DNA from: Boothiomyces macroporosus
Taxonomy: Eukaryota; Chytridiomycota; Chytridiomycetes; Rhizophydiales; Terramycetaceae
DNA: 32,347 nucleotides
Assembly: GCA_027604185.1 (NCBI GenBank)
Contig: JADGKB010000137.1
Coordinates: forward strand, 1-32,347
Direction: 5' to 3'
Shown here piece by piece: positions 23,228 through 31,877 of this stretch. Positions within the stretch are counted from its first letter, which is position 1; the number at the start of each line of letters is the position of its first letter. Under the pieces are notes generated by a model. The model ran no database searches. It had not been told where the DNA came from and saw only the letters and a program-made list of their open reading frames with translations. A program made the translations under genes and the position numbers.

Positions 23228-23986
23228 TTAGTCTTGCTCATCATCTGAGCGTACCATAGATTTCTTGTTGGCTGTACTAGACTTTACAGACCCTTTTGCG
23301 TTTGATGGTCCGTCCTTCTTGGCACCCATCGCGATACGCATTCGTCTAGACACTTGCTGATAAGCCAATACGTCAATTGCATAAGCCAAGTAAAAAGGAC
23401 AAGCATCTATGTTTGTATCGATAGTCGCAGCGACTGCATTCGCAATGAACAAGACACCGGCAATCAGCGGAAAATAGTCAATCAGTTCTTGTTTTGATTG
23501 GTATTTGAATAACCAAAAAGTAACACACAAGTCTAGTACAAAGAAGGTAATTCCAAAAGCAATATTGCCGATAGCATAGATTACTGGGCCGAGGGCAGGG
23601 TTAACAGGGTACCCAATCAATACCAAAACAGTGTAAACATCAACAATTGGGTAGAGTATTGGAACAACCATCCATAAATACAAGTATTTGCTGAATTGGT
23701 GATTGGGCAAGATCGCAACCAGCCTAGAAATTAGGGCATAGACATAAGGGATTGAACTGGTAGCATCAACAAATGCCATCATAATCCCTACCCCAATGTA
23801 CGCCGGAGAGCCTGGGTCTAAAGGGGTTCTAGCTTGTATTTCATACCCCAAGATATAGAAAAACGCTGTGATAATAGATAAAAAGATCAAGATGGGGATC
23901 TTTTTTCGTTGCAAAAGCGGTTCTATACCTATATCATGAAAAGTAATTCCTAATACGACGCCAGAGAGAAAGTTTGTAACATCCAT
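23228..23986 (-). CDS. Multi-pass membrane protein, paralogue A
   Basis: An intronless frame of 252 residues. About seven hydrophobic helices are visible, from FLSGVVLGITF at the N-terminus to the conserved FYLAYAIDVLAYQQVSRRM. The cytosolic tail is basic and Ser/Lys-rich (KGSVKSSTANKKSM) and ends in DDEQD. It is clearly paralogous to the gene at 24919-25671: shared motifs include KIPILIFL/RIPVLMFL, YILGYEI/YILGFEI, ISRLVA.LP, YPIVD.Y and LAYAID. No family is recognised and there is no transporter signature, so I assign no function. A TGACGT element lies 27 bp upstream of the ATG. Confidence 0.8.
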   Translation of the reverse strand: MDVTNFLSGVVLGITFHDIGIEPLLQRKKIPILIFLSIITAFFYILGYEIQARTPLDPGSPAYIGVGIMMAFVDATSSIPYVYALISRLVAILPNHQFSKYLYLWMVVPILYPIVDVYTVLVLIGYPVNPALGPVIYAIGNIAFGITFFVLDLCVTFWLFKYQSKQELIDYFPLIAGVLFIANAVAATIDTNIDACPFYLAYAIDVLAYQQVSRRMRIAMGAKKDGPSNAKGSVKSSTANKKSMVRSDDEQD

Positions 23987-24918
23987 TTTGAAAGAAGGGT
24001 GAAAGATTTAGGTGACGTGAATAGTTCTTTCGCGTCTGGAAACCAAAAACGTTTCTCTGCAGTTTGGCTATATCTTTTAAATATACTTTTAAAGTAGCCC
24101 ATCTATAATTTTATGGGATTCGGTGGATTTTCCAAATGTAAAAACTCGAGAGGGACGAAAAGGACACTTTACAAATGTGCCATATATTAAGGTAAATAGC
24201 AATTGAAGATTGTAGAGGCTAAATAGCAGTGATTAGGCAAAAGATTGGATGAAATTCAGGTAAATGCACTCATAAATGCAGTTTTTAAAATTCTGTTTGT
24301 TTTGGGCAAAAAATAGAGTAACGCGTGCAGAATTCAGAGGCTACAGGCTTCTCAGTTGATTTGTAACTATAAAATCAAGACGTTTAAATATCGATTTTGT
24401 GGCTTTGAGCTCTTTTAGAAAGTATGGTCTAGTCTACCCGAAAATAAAATTTTTTAATTAGCGAAAAGCGGAAAATTAACGATTTTTGATAATGCCCGCA
24501 AAACATTAGTTTTTTATAGCTGTGGAATCGATTGTAGATTTTTTGCGTGTTTCCAGAAGTTAACTTTACCCAGTCTCAGATTCTGTCTGATACGGTAGAC
24601 TAAATCAACGTAATGCATCTATCATTCTTTATTCACCGTTTTTAGTTAAATTGTATAGTCGAGTCTCTTCAAAATACAAACTGGTATCAAAAGTTGCAAT
24701 TAAACAGAGTCTTTTGTAACTAGACATCGTTTGGAGAAGCTTTTAAATATCTTTAAATTTCTAATTGAAAGACTATTGGAAATAGACAAAATGAATTATT
24801 CACTATTGGAAAATCAATTGAGCAACGCCCTTTTCGATTAGGTCGGCAATTTTAGAAATGTTTTGGATAATGAACTCAAACTTGATTATCGCGACTGGGT
24901 AATATTCCAGCTTCTTTA
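23987..24918. other. Long AT-rich spacer between paralogues
   Basis: 932 bp separate the two tandem membrane-protein genes. It is AT-rich, with three scattered TTTAAATAT occurrences (near 24075, 24385 and 24742). I found no credible frame, tRNA, snRNA or mobile-element end. It contains the upstream region of paralogue A; the rest is unexplained. Confidence 0.4.
24013..24018. promoter_or_regulatory. TGACGT element upstream of paralogue A
   Basis: TGACGT within GGTGACGTGA lies 27 bp before the start codon of the reverse gene beginning at 23986. It matches the half-site core bound by CREB/ATF-type bZIP factors. The other paralogue has the same core at similar distance. Confidence 0.3.
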
Positions 24919-25671
24919 TTACAAGGATGGATTTGTAGAGTGAGAAACGCTGTTTTGGACACGTACTGACGAACTCTTCACTAACGGTTGCGCAATAGAC
25001 GTTCTTTTCTTTACCACAAAGGTCAGACGCCTTGAAACAATTTGAAAAGAGTATATATCGATTGCATAGGCTAGATAGAGTGGGGAGGCGTCAATTGAGG
25101 AATTAAAAGTTGCTGCAAGAGCGGTTGCAATGTATATCAATCCTCCTACCAATGGGAAAATGTCTACCAGGTGAAAATTTAACTGGTTTTTAATTAGCCA
25201 ATAGCTGACACAAGCATCTAGACAAAAGAAAGTGGTTCCAAAAGCTACATTTCCCAAGGCATAAAGTGTACTAGCAAAAACAGGATTGAATGGATAGCCC
25301 AAAAGCACCATAATGCCGTAAATATCGACAATTGGGTAAATAATTGGAATAATCATTAACCCAAATAAATAACGGCTGTTCCGATGTTCAGGAAGGAGTG
25401 CAACCAGTCTGGAAATCAAGGAAAAGATGTATGGTATGGCAGATACACTATCCATAATGTTCATGATAATCACTATGATAAAGTATGCTGTAGATGAAGG
25501 ATCCAAAGGCACTCTGGTAATAATTTCAAAGCCCAAGATGTAGATTGCTGCAGTCAAAGCGGCAAGGAACATTAACACTGGAATTCGCTTTCCCAAAGCT
25601 ATTGGCTTTAGCCCTATATCATAAAATGTCATCCCCAAGAATATCGCAGATACATAGTTGCACACATCCAT
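24919..25671 (-). CDS. Multi-pass membrane protein, paralogue B
   Basis: An intronless frame of 250 residues, paralogous over its whole length to the protein at 23228-23986. It starts MDVCNYVSAIFLGMTFYDIG against MDVTNFLSGVVLGITFHDIG and has the same seven-helix pattern, including YPIVDIYGIMVLLGYPFNP and LYLAYAIDIYSFQIVSRR. The tail is basic and Ser-rich and diverges from paralogue A. A TATA-like TATAAAAT (25723-25716) lies about 45 bp upstream of the ATG. Tandem orientation indicates duplication. Function is unknown. Confidence 0.8.
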   Translation of the reverse strand: MDVCNYVSAIFLGMTFYDIGLKPIALGKRIPVLMFLAALTAAIYILGFEIITRVPLDPSSTAYFIIVIIMNIMDSVSAIPYIFSLISRLVALLPEHRNSRYLFGLMIIPIIYPIVDIYGIMVLLGYPFNPVFASTLYALGNVAFGTTFFCLDACVSYWLIKNQLNFHLVDIFPLVGGLIYIATALAATFNSSIDASPLYLAYAIDIYSFQIVSRRLTFVVKKRTSIAQPLVKSSSVRVQNSVSHSTNPSL

Positions 25672-25703
25672 TTTTCAAGATAAAAATTATTTCGTTGCAA
25701 AGA

Positions 25704-25709
25704 TGACGT
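25704..25709. promoter_or_regulatory. TGACGT element upstream of paralogue B
   Basis: TGACGT within GATGACGTCTC lies 33 bp before the start of the gene beginning at 25671, between the start codon and a TATA-like box. It corresponds to the element found 27 bp before the paralogue's start. Function is inferred from this shared position only. Confidence 0.3.
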
Positions 25710-25728
25710 CTCTCAATTTTATACAGAT

Positions 25729-25965
25729 ATGACATTTTATAATTTCACTCCTATCGATAGTATTGGCGGCAAACAAACATCAATTGTAATTGAATTACCT
25801 GATAGGAATCGGTGCCGACAGACAGTAAGGTACTATTTCCATCACTGCAAGGAAAGGCTGAAAACCAAAGTTACAGATATAGATTTATTAAAAAGAAATT
25901 ACAATCTTTCTGGATTTACCATCTTCAGATTCATGAATTTCAACCTTTGCACCTTGGTCAATTAA
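25729..25965 (+). CDS. Doubtful small ORF
   Basis: A 78-codon ATG frame begins MTFYNFTPIDSIGGKQTSIV. The first ~30 residues look protein-like, but the frame then runs antisense into the end of the reverse gene at 25888. A splice near GTAAGGTAC (about 25826) could change the 3' part. No family is recognised. It may be a chance frame in the spacer between two reverse genes. Confidence 0.2.
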   Translation: MTFYNFTPIDSIGGKQTSIVIELPDRNRCRQTVRYYFHHCKERLKTKVTDIDLLKRNYNLSGFTIFRFMNFNLCTLVN

Positions 25966-26502
25966 ATCAGCTAATTCAGCTTCAGAAAAACGAGGAGTTG
26001 GCGCGACTGGTGGGATAGGAGGAACTGGAGGCAGAGGTGGAATTGGAAGACCCCCTTCAAAAGATGGAACTGGTGGTGGAGGTGGGAATGGAAAGTGTGG
26101 ATGATTGAATCTTTCACCTCTCTTTGCTCTCTTGGCCCTTTCAGCCCTGTGATGCTCGTGTTCTTTCATGGCATTCTTTACTTCATAGGAAGCGTGCTTT
26201 AGTTCTCTAGCCAGTTCTTTTGCAGCTTTCTTTGTTTCCCTGGCCACCTCTTCTTTTGCCCCACACAATTCATCTCCAACTTCTTTTGCAATCATTGCGG
26301 CAAACTTTCCGATACTTTCTGCCAAATCACAGAATGGCTGGTATGCGTCAGTATAGTCTTTTTTTTCTTGTTCTTTGTAAGAGTCAAACTGTTGCTTGAT
26401 TCTCGAGTCAATGTCAAAATCTGGACATTTTTCATCAGTGCAGATATTTTCTTTTGGAGCGCTTGGTGAGTGTGAGTGCAAATATACGATATTGTTTGCC
26501 AT
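25888..26502 (-). CDS. Helical, proline-rich protein of unknown function
   Basis: An intronless frame of 204 residues, beginning MANNIVYLHSHSPSAPKEN. Residues ~30-130 are helical and strongly charged (EEVARETKKAAKELARELKH, then HEHHRAERAKRAKRGE). A proline-rich segment follows with runs such as FPFPPPPPVPSF and IPPLPPVPPIPPVAPTP, of the type bound by profilin, SH3 or WW domains. The C-terminus (AELADLIDQGAKVEIHESED) is a short ordered piece. There is no signal peptide or TM segment, so it is probably cytosolic. No family is recognised; a link to actin or membrane traffic would be guesswork. Confidence 0.7.
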   Translation of the reverse strand: MANNIVYLHSHSPSAPKENICTDEKCPDFDIDSRIKQQFDSYKEQEKKDYTDAYQPFCDLAESIGKFAAMIAKEVGDELCGAKEEVARETKKAAKELARELKHASYEVKNAMKEHEHHRAERAKRAKRGERFNHPHFPFPPPPPVPSFEGGLPIPPLPPVPPIPPVAPTPRFSEAELADLIDQGAKVEIHESEDGKSRKIVISF

Positions 26503-26528
26503 TTTGTTATTTCAATTGAATCCGCGTC

Positions 26529-26741
26529 CTATTTATATGCAAATGTGGGGTCCGGGTAAAGGTATGTAAAATTTACCCGAGGTAATTCCTGCAAATTTCG
26601 TGATTCATAACTAACACCTATGTTCGTCAGTGATTCGGCAAAGAAGGGATAAAGGTTATTCCATAATCTCCGGTGTTTATCCTGGAATTTAAATAATCGA
26701 TTGTAAAATATTTCTGCAAACAAAATATCATTGTCAGACAA
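26529..26741 (-). CDS. Possible small gene, start unresolved
   Basis: A 70-codon open frame with protein-like composition (FAEIFYNRLFKFQDKHRRLW, LPRVNFTYLYPDPTF) lies between the proline-rich gene and the zinc-transporter promoter. It has no ATG at its 5' end. The upstream sequence ends in GTTAAATAG, like the acceptors used here, so a tiny first exon may exist, but I could not find one with an ATG. It may be a fragment. Confidence 0.3.
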   Translation of the reverse strand: MSDNDILFAEIFYNRLFKFQDKHRRLWNNLYPFFAESLTNIGVSYESRNLQELPRVNFTYLYPDPTFAYK

Positions 26742-26846
26742 GCTATTTAACTTTAGACCTGTTTACAGGATTTGTATTAATATTTAATGCCGACCTACGG
26801 CTCAAGTGCTTAAACCGCACCAGTAAGTTTGACTTTTTTTGTCAAC

Positions 26847-28057
26847 ATGGACAAACAAACAAAACTGATAGTGATGATTTGCTTATCCTCACTATTTTTC
26901 TTTGCAGAGCTATTTGGAGGATATGTGTACGGATCAGTCGCTCTCATTGCAGACTCGTTCCATATGCTCTCAGATATATTCTCGTTTATTATCGCACTTT
27001 ATGCCACCAGAGTATTTTGTAATAACGATAGATATCAAAGGCGGTTGTCGGGCCAGAGTTTTCATTCGGATTACAGAGAGCCGAAATTATAGGGGCGCTG
27101 ATTAATGGTTGTTCATTGCTTTCCCTCTCCTTTATTTTGATAATCGAAGCGATGCAGCGTCTAATAGAACCAAGTGGTATTGAAAATCCGTGGGTAGTGC
27201 TCTGTGTTGCTTCGTCTGGATTGGTCATGAATATCGTTGGAATGCTTATTTTTCATGGTTAGTTTGATTAATGCAGGTCACTCACATGGCCACTCTCATG
27301 GACATGATCACTCTGGACATGCAGGACATTCACACTTTGAAGATCGTTTATTGCACGATGAAGAGAACCCTCATGAGCCACACACGCATACTCACAATGG
27401 ACAGGTTTATCACCAATTGCCAACAGATTTAGAAGAGATTGTGGAACAAGATCCACTAGAATTGAATACTGCCGTTGTTAAAGCTGCAGAATTACTCAAA
27501 AAAGAACACACTCATACGGATTTGAATTTACACGGAGTCTATTTACACTTGTTTGGTGATTTGCTAACTTCAATCGGAGTAATATCCTCTACGTTAATTA
27601 TTATTTATGTAAAACAAGACTGGACGATCTATATGGACCCACTAATGTCGTTATTGATTACAGTGATTATTATTATTTCAACCATCCCCCTCTGTCGGTC
27701 GGCAATATTTATCCTACTTCAAGCAACTCCGCAGACAATATCCCTGCCTGCGCTAAAGAAGGATTTGATGAAAATCAGAGGTATAGCTAATATTCATGAG
27801 CTACACGTTTGGCAACTGTCAGATACTCAAATTATTGGATCAGTACACGTAGTATTGGCTAAAACGAATGAATCGTATATGGAAATTGCAGATTTAATTA
27901 AAATCAAGATGCACGTAAGTATATGTTGACGTAGGATCATGGAATTCATAGCTCGACTGTCCAGCCAGAGTTTGTTGACGAATATGATGACTGTGCACTA
28001 CAGTGTCCAGTTGGTTGCGACGAGCTTCGTTGCTGTCCCCTTGAAAGAACTGAATAA
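26847..28057 (+). CDS. CDF zinc transporter, ZRC1/COT1/ZnT1 type
   Basis: Exons 26847-27011, 27032-27257, 27277-27914 and 27935-28057, with introns of 20, 19 and 20 nt, give 383 residues. Six TM helices are present, with the metal-site motifs ALIADSFHMLSD in TM2 and HLFGDLLTS in TM5. The loop between TM4 and TM5 is histidine-rich (GHSHGHSHGHDHSGHAGHSH and more), as in ZRC1-type H+/Zn2+ antiporters that load zinc into the vacuole or export it. The C-terminal domain contains ELHVWQLSD and, after the last splice, HDHGIHSSTVQPEF. The tail has six cysteines (CALQCPVGCDELRCC), an unusual ending. One intron begins GTTAGT. Confidence 0.93.
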
Positions 28058-28828
28058 ACTTTATTGCTACTCCAACTTTACCTTTCAACAAATTATTTAA
28101 ATGAATTTAGGCTCTTACCATTACAATTACTTCATACAAATAAACGTTTGACACTATTCTTATACAAACTGTCATGTAATAGGTATATTAGACAACATAA
28201 TTGTCAAAGTAAAGAGAGAATCTACCTTATTTTCAGACAAATTACGTTCACTACTCACATAAAATCGCTGTCGACTCTCAAATAAATGTATCTCTAACTT
28301 ATCGGATAGAAAAGTATCTATTAAGTAGGGTTGACAGCCCTAATTCTCCGTTTTAGTATAACCTCAAGTCACATGACTGTATATCTATTTCAACCACAAA
28401 AAAAAACTTTACATTCATAAAGGTAAGACCGACAATGCACTCGATGATGAGACAAAGCAAACCGCTACTCTTAAATATACTGTAGATGAAATGCCTACAA
28501 ATTCGTTGAGAGTGCCAATTCTTTATTGAACAAATTAACAGTAGGTATGTTGAAGATTGCCAAATGAAGAAGAAATGATCTTGACTATGATGATGTCTCT
28601 AAAACTACAATTCCCTGATGGCATTATTTTCGTAGACTAATTTTAGGAATCAGATTCTTAAATTATTTTACTCTTAATGTAGAGTAATTTGGTGAATCAG
28701 TTTACATTGCCAAATGATGCTTGTAATTTGCGTCTTACGGTAATCATTGGGAGGTTTCGCCGCCTCGTTATCCGTGGTTACTTGGATGATGCCAACTTTA
28801 ACTGATGGTATTATGTAGACTTTACAAT
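28058..28828. other. Long gap with no intact gene
   Basis: About 770 bp between the zinc transporter and the convergent WLM protease. A forward frame at 28064-28285 lacks protein-like composition. AAGTCACATGACT near 28366-28378 is a one-mismatch relative of the E-box palindrome before RPT1. A possible gene remnant is listed separately. No tRNA or repeat is seen. Confidence 0.4.
28440..28567 (+). pseudogene. Possible remnant of a small gene (weak Pcc1-like look)
   Basis: Two short forward pieces in different frames, TLKYTVDEMPTNSLRV and ANSLLNKLTVGMLKIAK, abut where one base appears missing (AGAGTGCCAAT). The joined pattern faintly resembles the C-terminal half of the small KEOPS subunit Pcc1 (LRVS-NS-L-L), with the middle strand absent. 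This rests on pattern memory only and may be chance. Confidence 0.2.
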
Positions 28829-29653
28829 TTATTTTGAGCCGCATCCATCTTGGATTTCTTGCTCTTCTTTTGTTAATCTCGAAGTAGCTGCCTGGAGCAA
28901 GATGTCTCGTAATTCTCCTTGTTTCTTTCCCCCAAGTACATTTACGGTAGATTCTACAGAGACGACGCTGCCAGTGCTACCGTCCAATCTCCTTCCTTTA
29001 TACCTTTCATAATCCCTGTTAAGTTCACGGTCCAATCTATGGAAATGCTCATCATGTTCATTGAATATCATATGAGCTAATTCATGCAGGAGCACTTTAA
29101 CAATCGAATTATAGTATCTAAATCCATCCAAATTATCTGTACGCAACCGTAATGCTACAACTTGTCCTTTGTTTTGATTATATCCCAAAATAGTCTTTTC
29201 ATCTGGATGTAATTCAGTCAACCTAGTAACTCTCCATTCCCTTTCGTACATGATTTGTTTAATTGAAGGATCGTCTCGTAACTTGAACAACAGCTCCCTA
29301 GCCTTTTCCTTTTCATGTAACTCTAGCGGCTCGATGTGTTTGAAATATCCTTGTTTCACTATATTATATTTTGGACGAGATAGCAGAGCGTTATTATAGT
29401 TCTTTTGTGCTTGGTGTGCAAACTCTTCTTTTTGGTGCAGTGTATCTACTTGGCGGTTTGAAGTCACAAGCACAATAATCTTGTATGGAGAGTTTGATGG
29501 TTGTGGGAGCTGGTGAATCTGTTTTCCAGAATGCAGTATTTTTACTAGTGATGGGTCTGGATTGAATTTACTGGTCAAGTCTGTAAAAACCGCATCGTCT
29601 GGCAAGTCAATCTGAAGCGACTCTTTTTGGAATTTTGTTGTGAATGAAATCAT
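28829..29653 (-). CDS. Ubiquitin-like plus WLM-domain metalloprotease
   Basis: An intronless frame of 274 residues from the ATG at 29653 (MISFTTKFQ). Residues 1-~65 look like a ubiquitin-like domain (LQIDLPDDAVFTDLTSKF, VKILHSGKQI). The WLM domain follows, with zinc-binding HELAH at 190-194 and a third His at ~200 in NEHDEHF, the family's HExxHxxxxxHD pattern. The domain order matches fungal ubiquitin/WLM metalloproteases related to Wss1 and SPRTN, which cleave DNA-protein crosslinks or SUMO/ubiquitin-conjugated substrates. Its exact substrate is unknown. It is convergent with the upstream decayed region, and no intron is needed. Confidence 0.9.
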   Translation of the reverse strand: MISFTTKFQKESLQIDLPDDAVFTDLTSKFNPDPSLVKILHSGKQIHQLPQPSNSPYKIIVLVTSNRQVDTLHQKEEFAHQAQKNYNNALLSRPKYNIVKQGYFKHIEPLELHEKEKARELLFKLRDDPSIKQIMYEREWRVTRLTELHPDEKTILGYNQNKGQVVALRLRTDNLDGFRYYNSIVKVLLHELAHMIFNEHDEHFHRLDRELNRDYERYKGRRLDGSTGSVVSVESTVNVLGGKKQGELRDILLQAATSRLTKEEQEIQDGCGSK

Positions 29654-29835
29654 TACTGGCAAGGGTTTGCCCTTGTGAATTTATACTTTGCGGAAAAACG
29701 GAAAAATCTGCAACTTGATGTCAAAGAATGTTACAGAAGCTGATATTACACTAGCGCAAACTAATAATTTGATTACACTAATGGAAACTACTTTAATAAT
29801 TTGACTAAAATAATTGATAAAGTAACACCAATTTA

Positions 29836-30770
29836 TTACAAATTAGGCTGGCCAGACAAAAAGAACCACTTGTCAATAGATGGATCCATTGGTTCTGGTG
29901 CTTTAGGGCTGGACTTTGGAATGGCTTTGAATTGAGCATCATCAGCTGCCACTTTGTATGGAGAAGCATCTACTGACGAGTTTGCAGTACTGATACTGTA
30001 ATCGTCAGTCTTTGCTGGTGCTTGGTTGTTGATCAACTTTTTCCATGCTTCGTGACATTCAAGGATAACTTCCCAAGTATAAGTCTTGTTCTTGGCCTCA
30101 CCACTGAAGGCAAAGTTGTTTTCTGGCTTTCCGTCTGGGATTTTGTAAATACGGAACCATTCGTTTGTAGCTCTTAATAAACCTGGCAAATGCTTTTCAA
30201 CATCTTCAATATCATTTAATTTAGGTGCTAATGGATCTTTAACGTCAATGACAATGACTTTCCAGTCAGTCTCACCTTTGGTTAATAACAATTACCTTCA
30301 TCTAAGAGAGCCATGACACCCAAGACTTTGACTTGTTTAATTTGGCCAGTGTAGCCAACCAACTCACCAATTTCAATAACATCAAGAGGATCACAGTCTC
30401 CCTTGGCTTTAGTATCTGGGTGGGTGTGGTTAGGGTCTTCCCAGGTTTGTGGGAAGGCACCATAGTTCCAAATGTAACCATGGTGAGGGAAACAGTTGCG
30501 AACATAACGCAATTTACCCTTCTTTGTATCTTGCAGGATTGGGTTAAAGAATTCTTCCTTTGAGATTTCCATCTTTGCATTTGACCAACGTGGGATTTCA
30601 ACAACCATGTTCAAAACAGTTTGTTCGGCATTTGCAAACAGAGGAATGTCGTGGAAAGGAGAAACTGGTTTCTTGTTTTGATCTTCTGAACGTTAACACA
30701 AATTACCGAAAAATACTCTGTATTCCAATGTGTTTGGAGCACCGACGATACGAGGTTGAATGTTTGCCAT
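29836..30770 (-). CDS. IPP1: Soluble inorganic pyrophosphatase (family I)
   Basis: Three exons, complement(29836-30275, 30296-30685, 30707-30770), with introns of 20 and 21 nt, give 297 residues. The enzyme hydrolyses PPi to two phosphates in the cytosol. The core is highly conserved: [20 protein letters not shown] across the first splice, [36 protein letters not shown], the metal-binding signature DCDPLDV at ~118-124, [13 protein letters not shown] across the second splice, and [16 protein letters not shown]-terminal extension of ~60 residues ending [12 protein letters not shown] is absent from yeast Ipp1 but resembles the tail of animal enzymes. This supports an opisthokont outside the budding yeasts. 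Confidence 0.97.
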
Positions 30771-30993
30771 TACCGATGAGAATGTTCGCTTGAAATTTTT
30801 CAGCATTTATTTAGTGGGATGTGGCGAAGCAGAAAAAGGATCGCCATCAATTTTGATGATAACAGAAAGTATTATTACTTGGAAAATGAGTCTACGAGAT
30901 GGTATTCCGAATACTCACTTGAACTCGCTAATACCTGTATAGCTTGGCAAAGACTACTAAGCTTGTGAAATTGAACAGGATTTATTAACAGAA

Positions 30994-31680
30994 CTATTGA
31001 ACAGAAGGAGCTTGGACTTGTGGGGCAGGTTGAGTGGTTCCTGTTCCAGCAGCGTTTTGTCCATTCTGTGCTCCATTAGGTAGTCCTCCTTGTTGGGATT
31101 GAGCGTTTGCTGCTCCAGTTCCTGGTGCTGGCAGATTTTGCAACGTTAGTTGAGATGCTTGTGCTGCAGAATTCAATATTGCCTGGGCTTGATTGGCAGT
31201 TACTGATACAGGTTTTACACCGGTATTGGTAGTTGGTGGTATCCCTGAAGTTCCATCTGGTTGCCCTGTGGCTACTTGAGCAGTTCTGATGGCAGTTTTG
31301 GCGGTATACCAAGCTGATCGTACATTCAAGTAAGCTGCATTAACTTGAGTTCCCCCATTACATGCAGCTGCGAAATCAACCATTGGCTGAATGTTTTGAA
31401 CTGCTTGTTCATAAGTAGCCAGATCGTTTAGATTTGCATTCAGAGTCTGTTGATTGGTAGCAGCAGCTCCTCTTTGGTTTACATTGTTGAGGACCAGTTG
31501 CATCACTCCGACAATAGATGCAGCACCATTGACGACTGTTTGGCAAGCTGGGGTATTTCCTGCAGGGCGGTTGTTGGCAGGCAAAGCATTGGCATTTCCA
31601 TTATTATTATTGTTGTTGTTGTTCTTTTTCTTTGCTGCAAGGACAGTTAACGCAAGCAAGAAGAAAGGTTTGATAAACAT
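30994..31680 (-). CDS. Secreted Ala/Gln/Asn-rich protein A
   Basis: An intronless frame of 228 residues. A signal peptide (MFIKPFFLLALTVLA) is followed immediately by AKKK and a run of eight asparagines. A predicted helical domain (~45-140) contains two cysteines (TPACQTVV, FAAACNGG) that could form a disulphide. The C-terminal ~70 residues are low-complexity, rich in Gln, Asn, Gly and Ala. No family is recognised. A secreted wall, spore-coat or host-facing protein is possible, but this is inference. The gene is divergent from another secreted low-complexity gene that shares the AAKKK..N start. Confidence 0.75.
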   Translation of the reverse strand: MFIKPFFLLALTVLAAKKKNNNNNNNNGNANALPANNRPAGNTPACQTVVNGAASIVGVMQLVLNNVNQRGAAATNQQTLNANLNDLATYEQAVQNIQPMVDFAAACNGGTQVNAAYLNVRSAWYTAKTAIRTAQVATGQPDGTSGIPPTTNTGVKPVSVTANQAQAILNSAAQASQLTLQNLPAPGTGAANAQSQQGGLPNGAQNGQNAAGTGTTQPAPQVQAPSVQ

Positions 31681-31708
31681 TTGTGATTGGCAGATTGGAT
31701 TCTGTACG

Positions 31709-31716
31709 CTTTTATA
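31709..31716 (-). promoter_or_regulatory. TATA box (TATAAAAG) of secreted protein A
   Basis: On the reverse strand TATAAAAG lies about 30-36 bp before the ATG at 31680. It is one of two TATA boxes in the 197-bp divergent promoter region, each facing its own gene. Confidence 0.5.
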
Positions 31717-31831
31717 TGCAACGGAGGGCTGTTATTATCTCATATCAAATATCACTATGACCTAGTATGACACATTCATTGAGTTTTTAATGACACTACT
31801 ATTGGGTAAGAGGTTGAGCCTGTGAAACGAA

Positions 31832-31839
31832 TATAAATA
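31832..31839 (+). promoter_or_regulatory. TATA box (TATAAATA) of secreted protein B
   Basis: TATAAATA lies 39-46 bp before the ATG at 31878 on the forward strand, mirroring the TATA box of the divergent neighbour. A strongly regulated, paired promoter is plausible. Confidence 0.5.
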
Positions 31840-31877
31840 TTTGAGGCTTGCAGGTGAAAATTGAAACTCGAATACCC

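Noticed and set aside
28064..28285. Forward frame of 73 codons after the zinc transporter
   Set aside because: Composition is that of AT-rich noncoding sequence, with no ATG-supported start and no motif.
28632..28646. A 15-nt GTAGACTAATTTTAG segment resembling an even smaller intron
   Set aside because: There is no flanking coding sequence whose frame it would restore, and such strings are expected by chance in AT-rich DNA.
28769..28785. Short hairpin GAGG...CCTC as a terminator
   Set aside because: The stem is only four base pairs and has no functional context in a eukaryote.
30760..30942. Forward frame antisense to the start of IPP1
   Set aside because: It overlaps the first IPP1 exon in antisense and shows no conserved feature.
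31450..31765. Forward frames over the poly-Asn region of secreted protein A
   Set aside because: They arise from the complement of asparagine and alanine codon runs.
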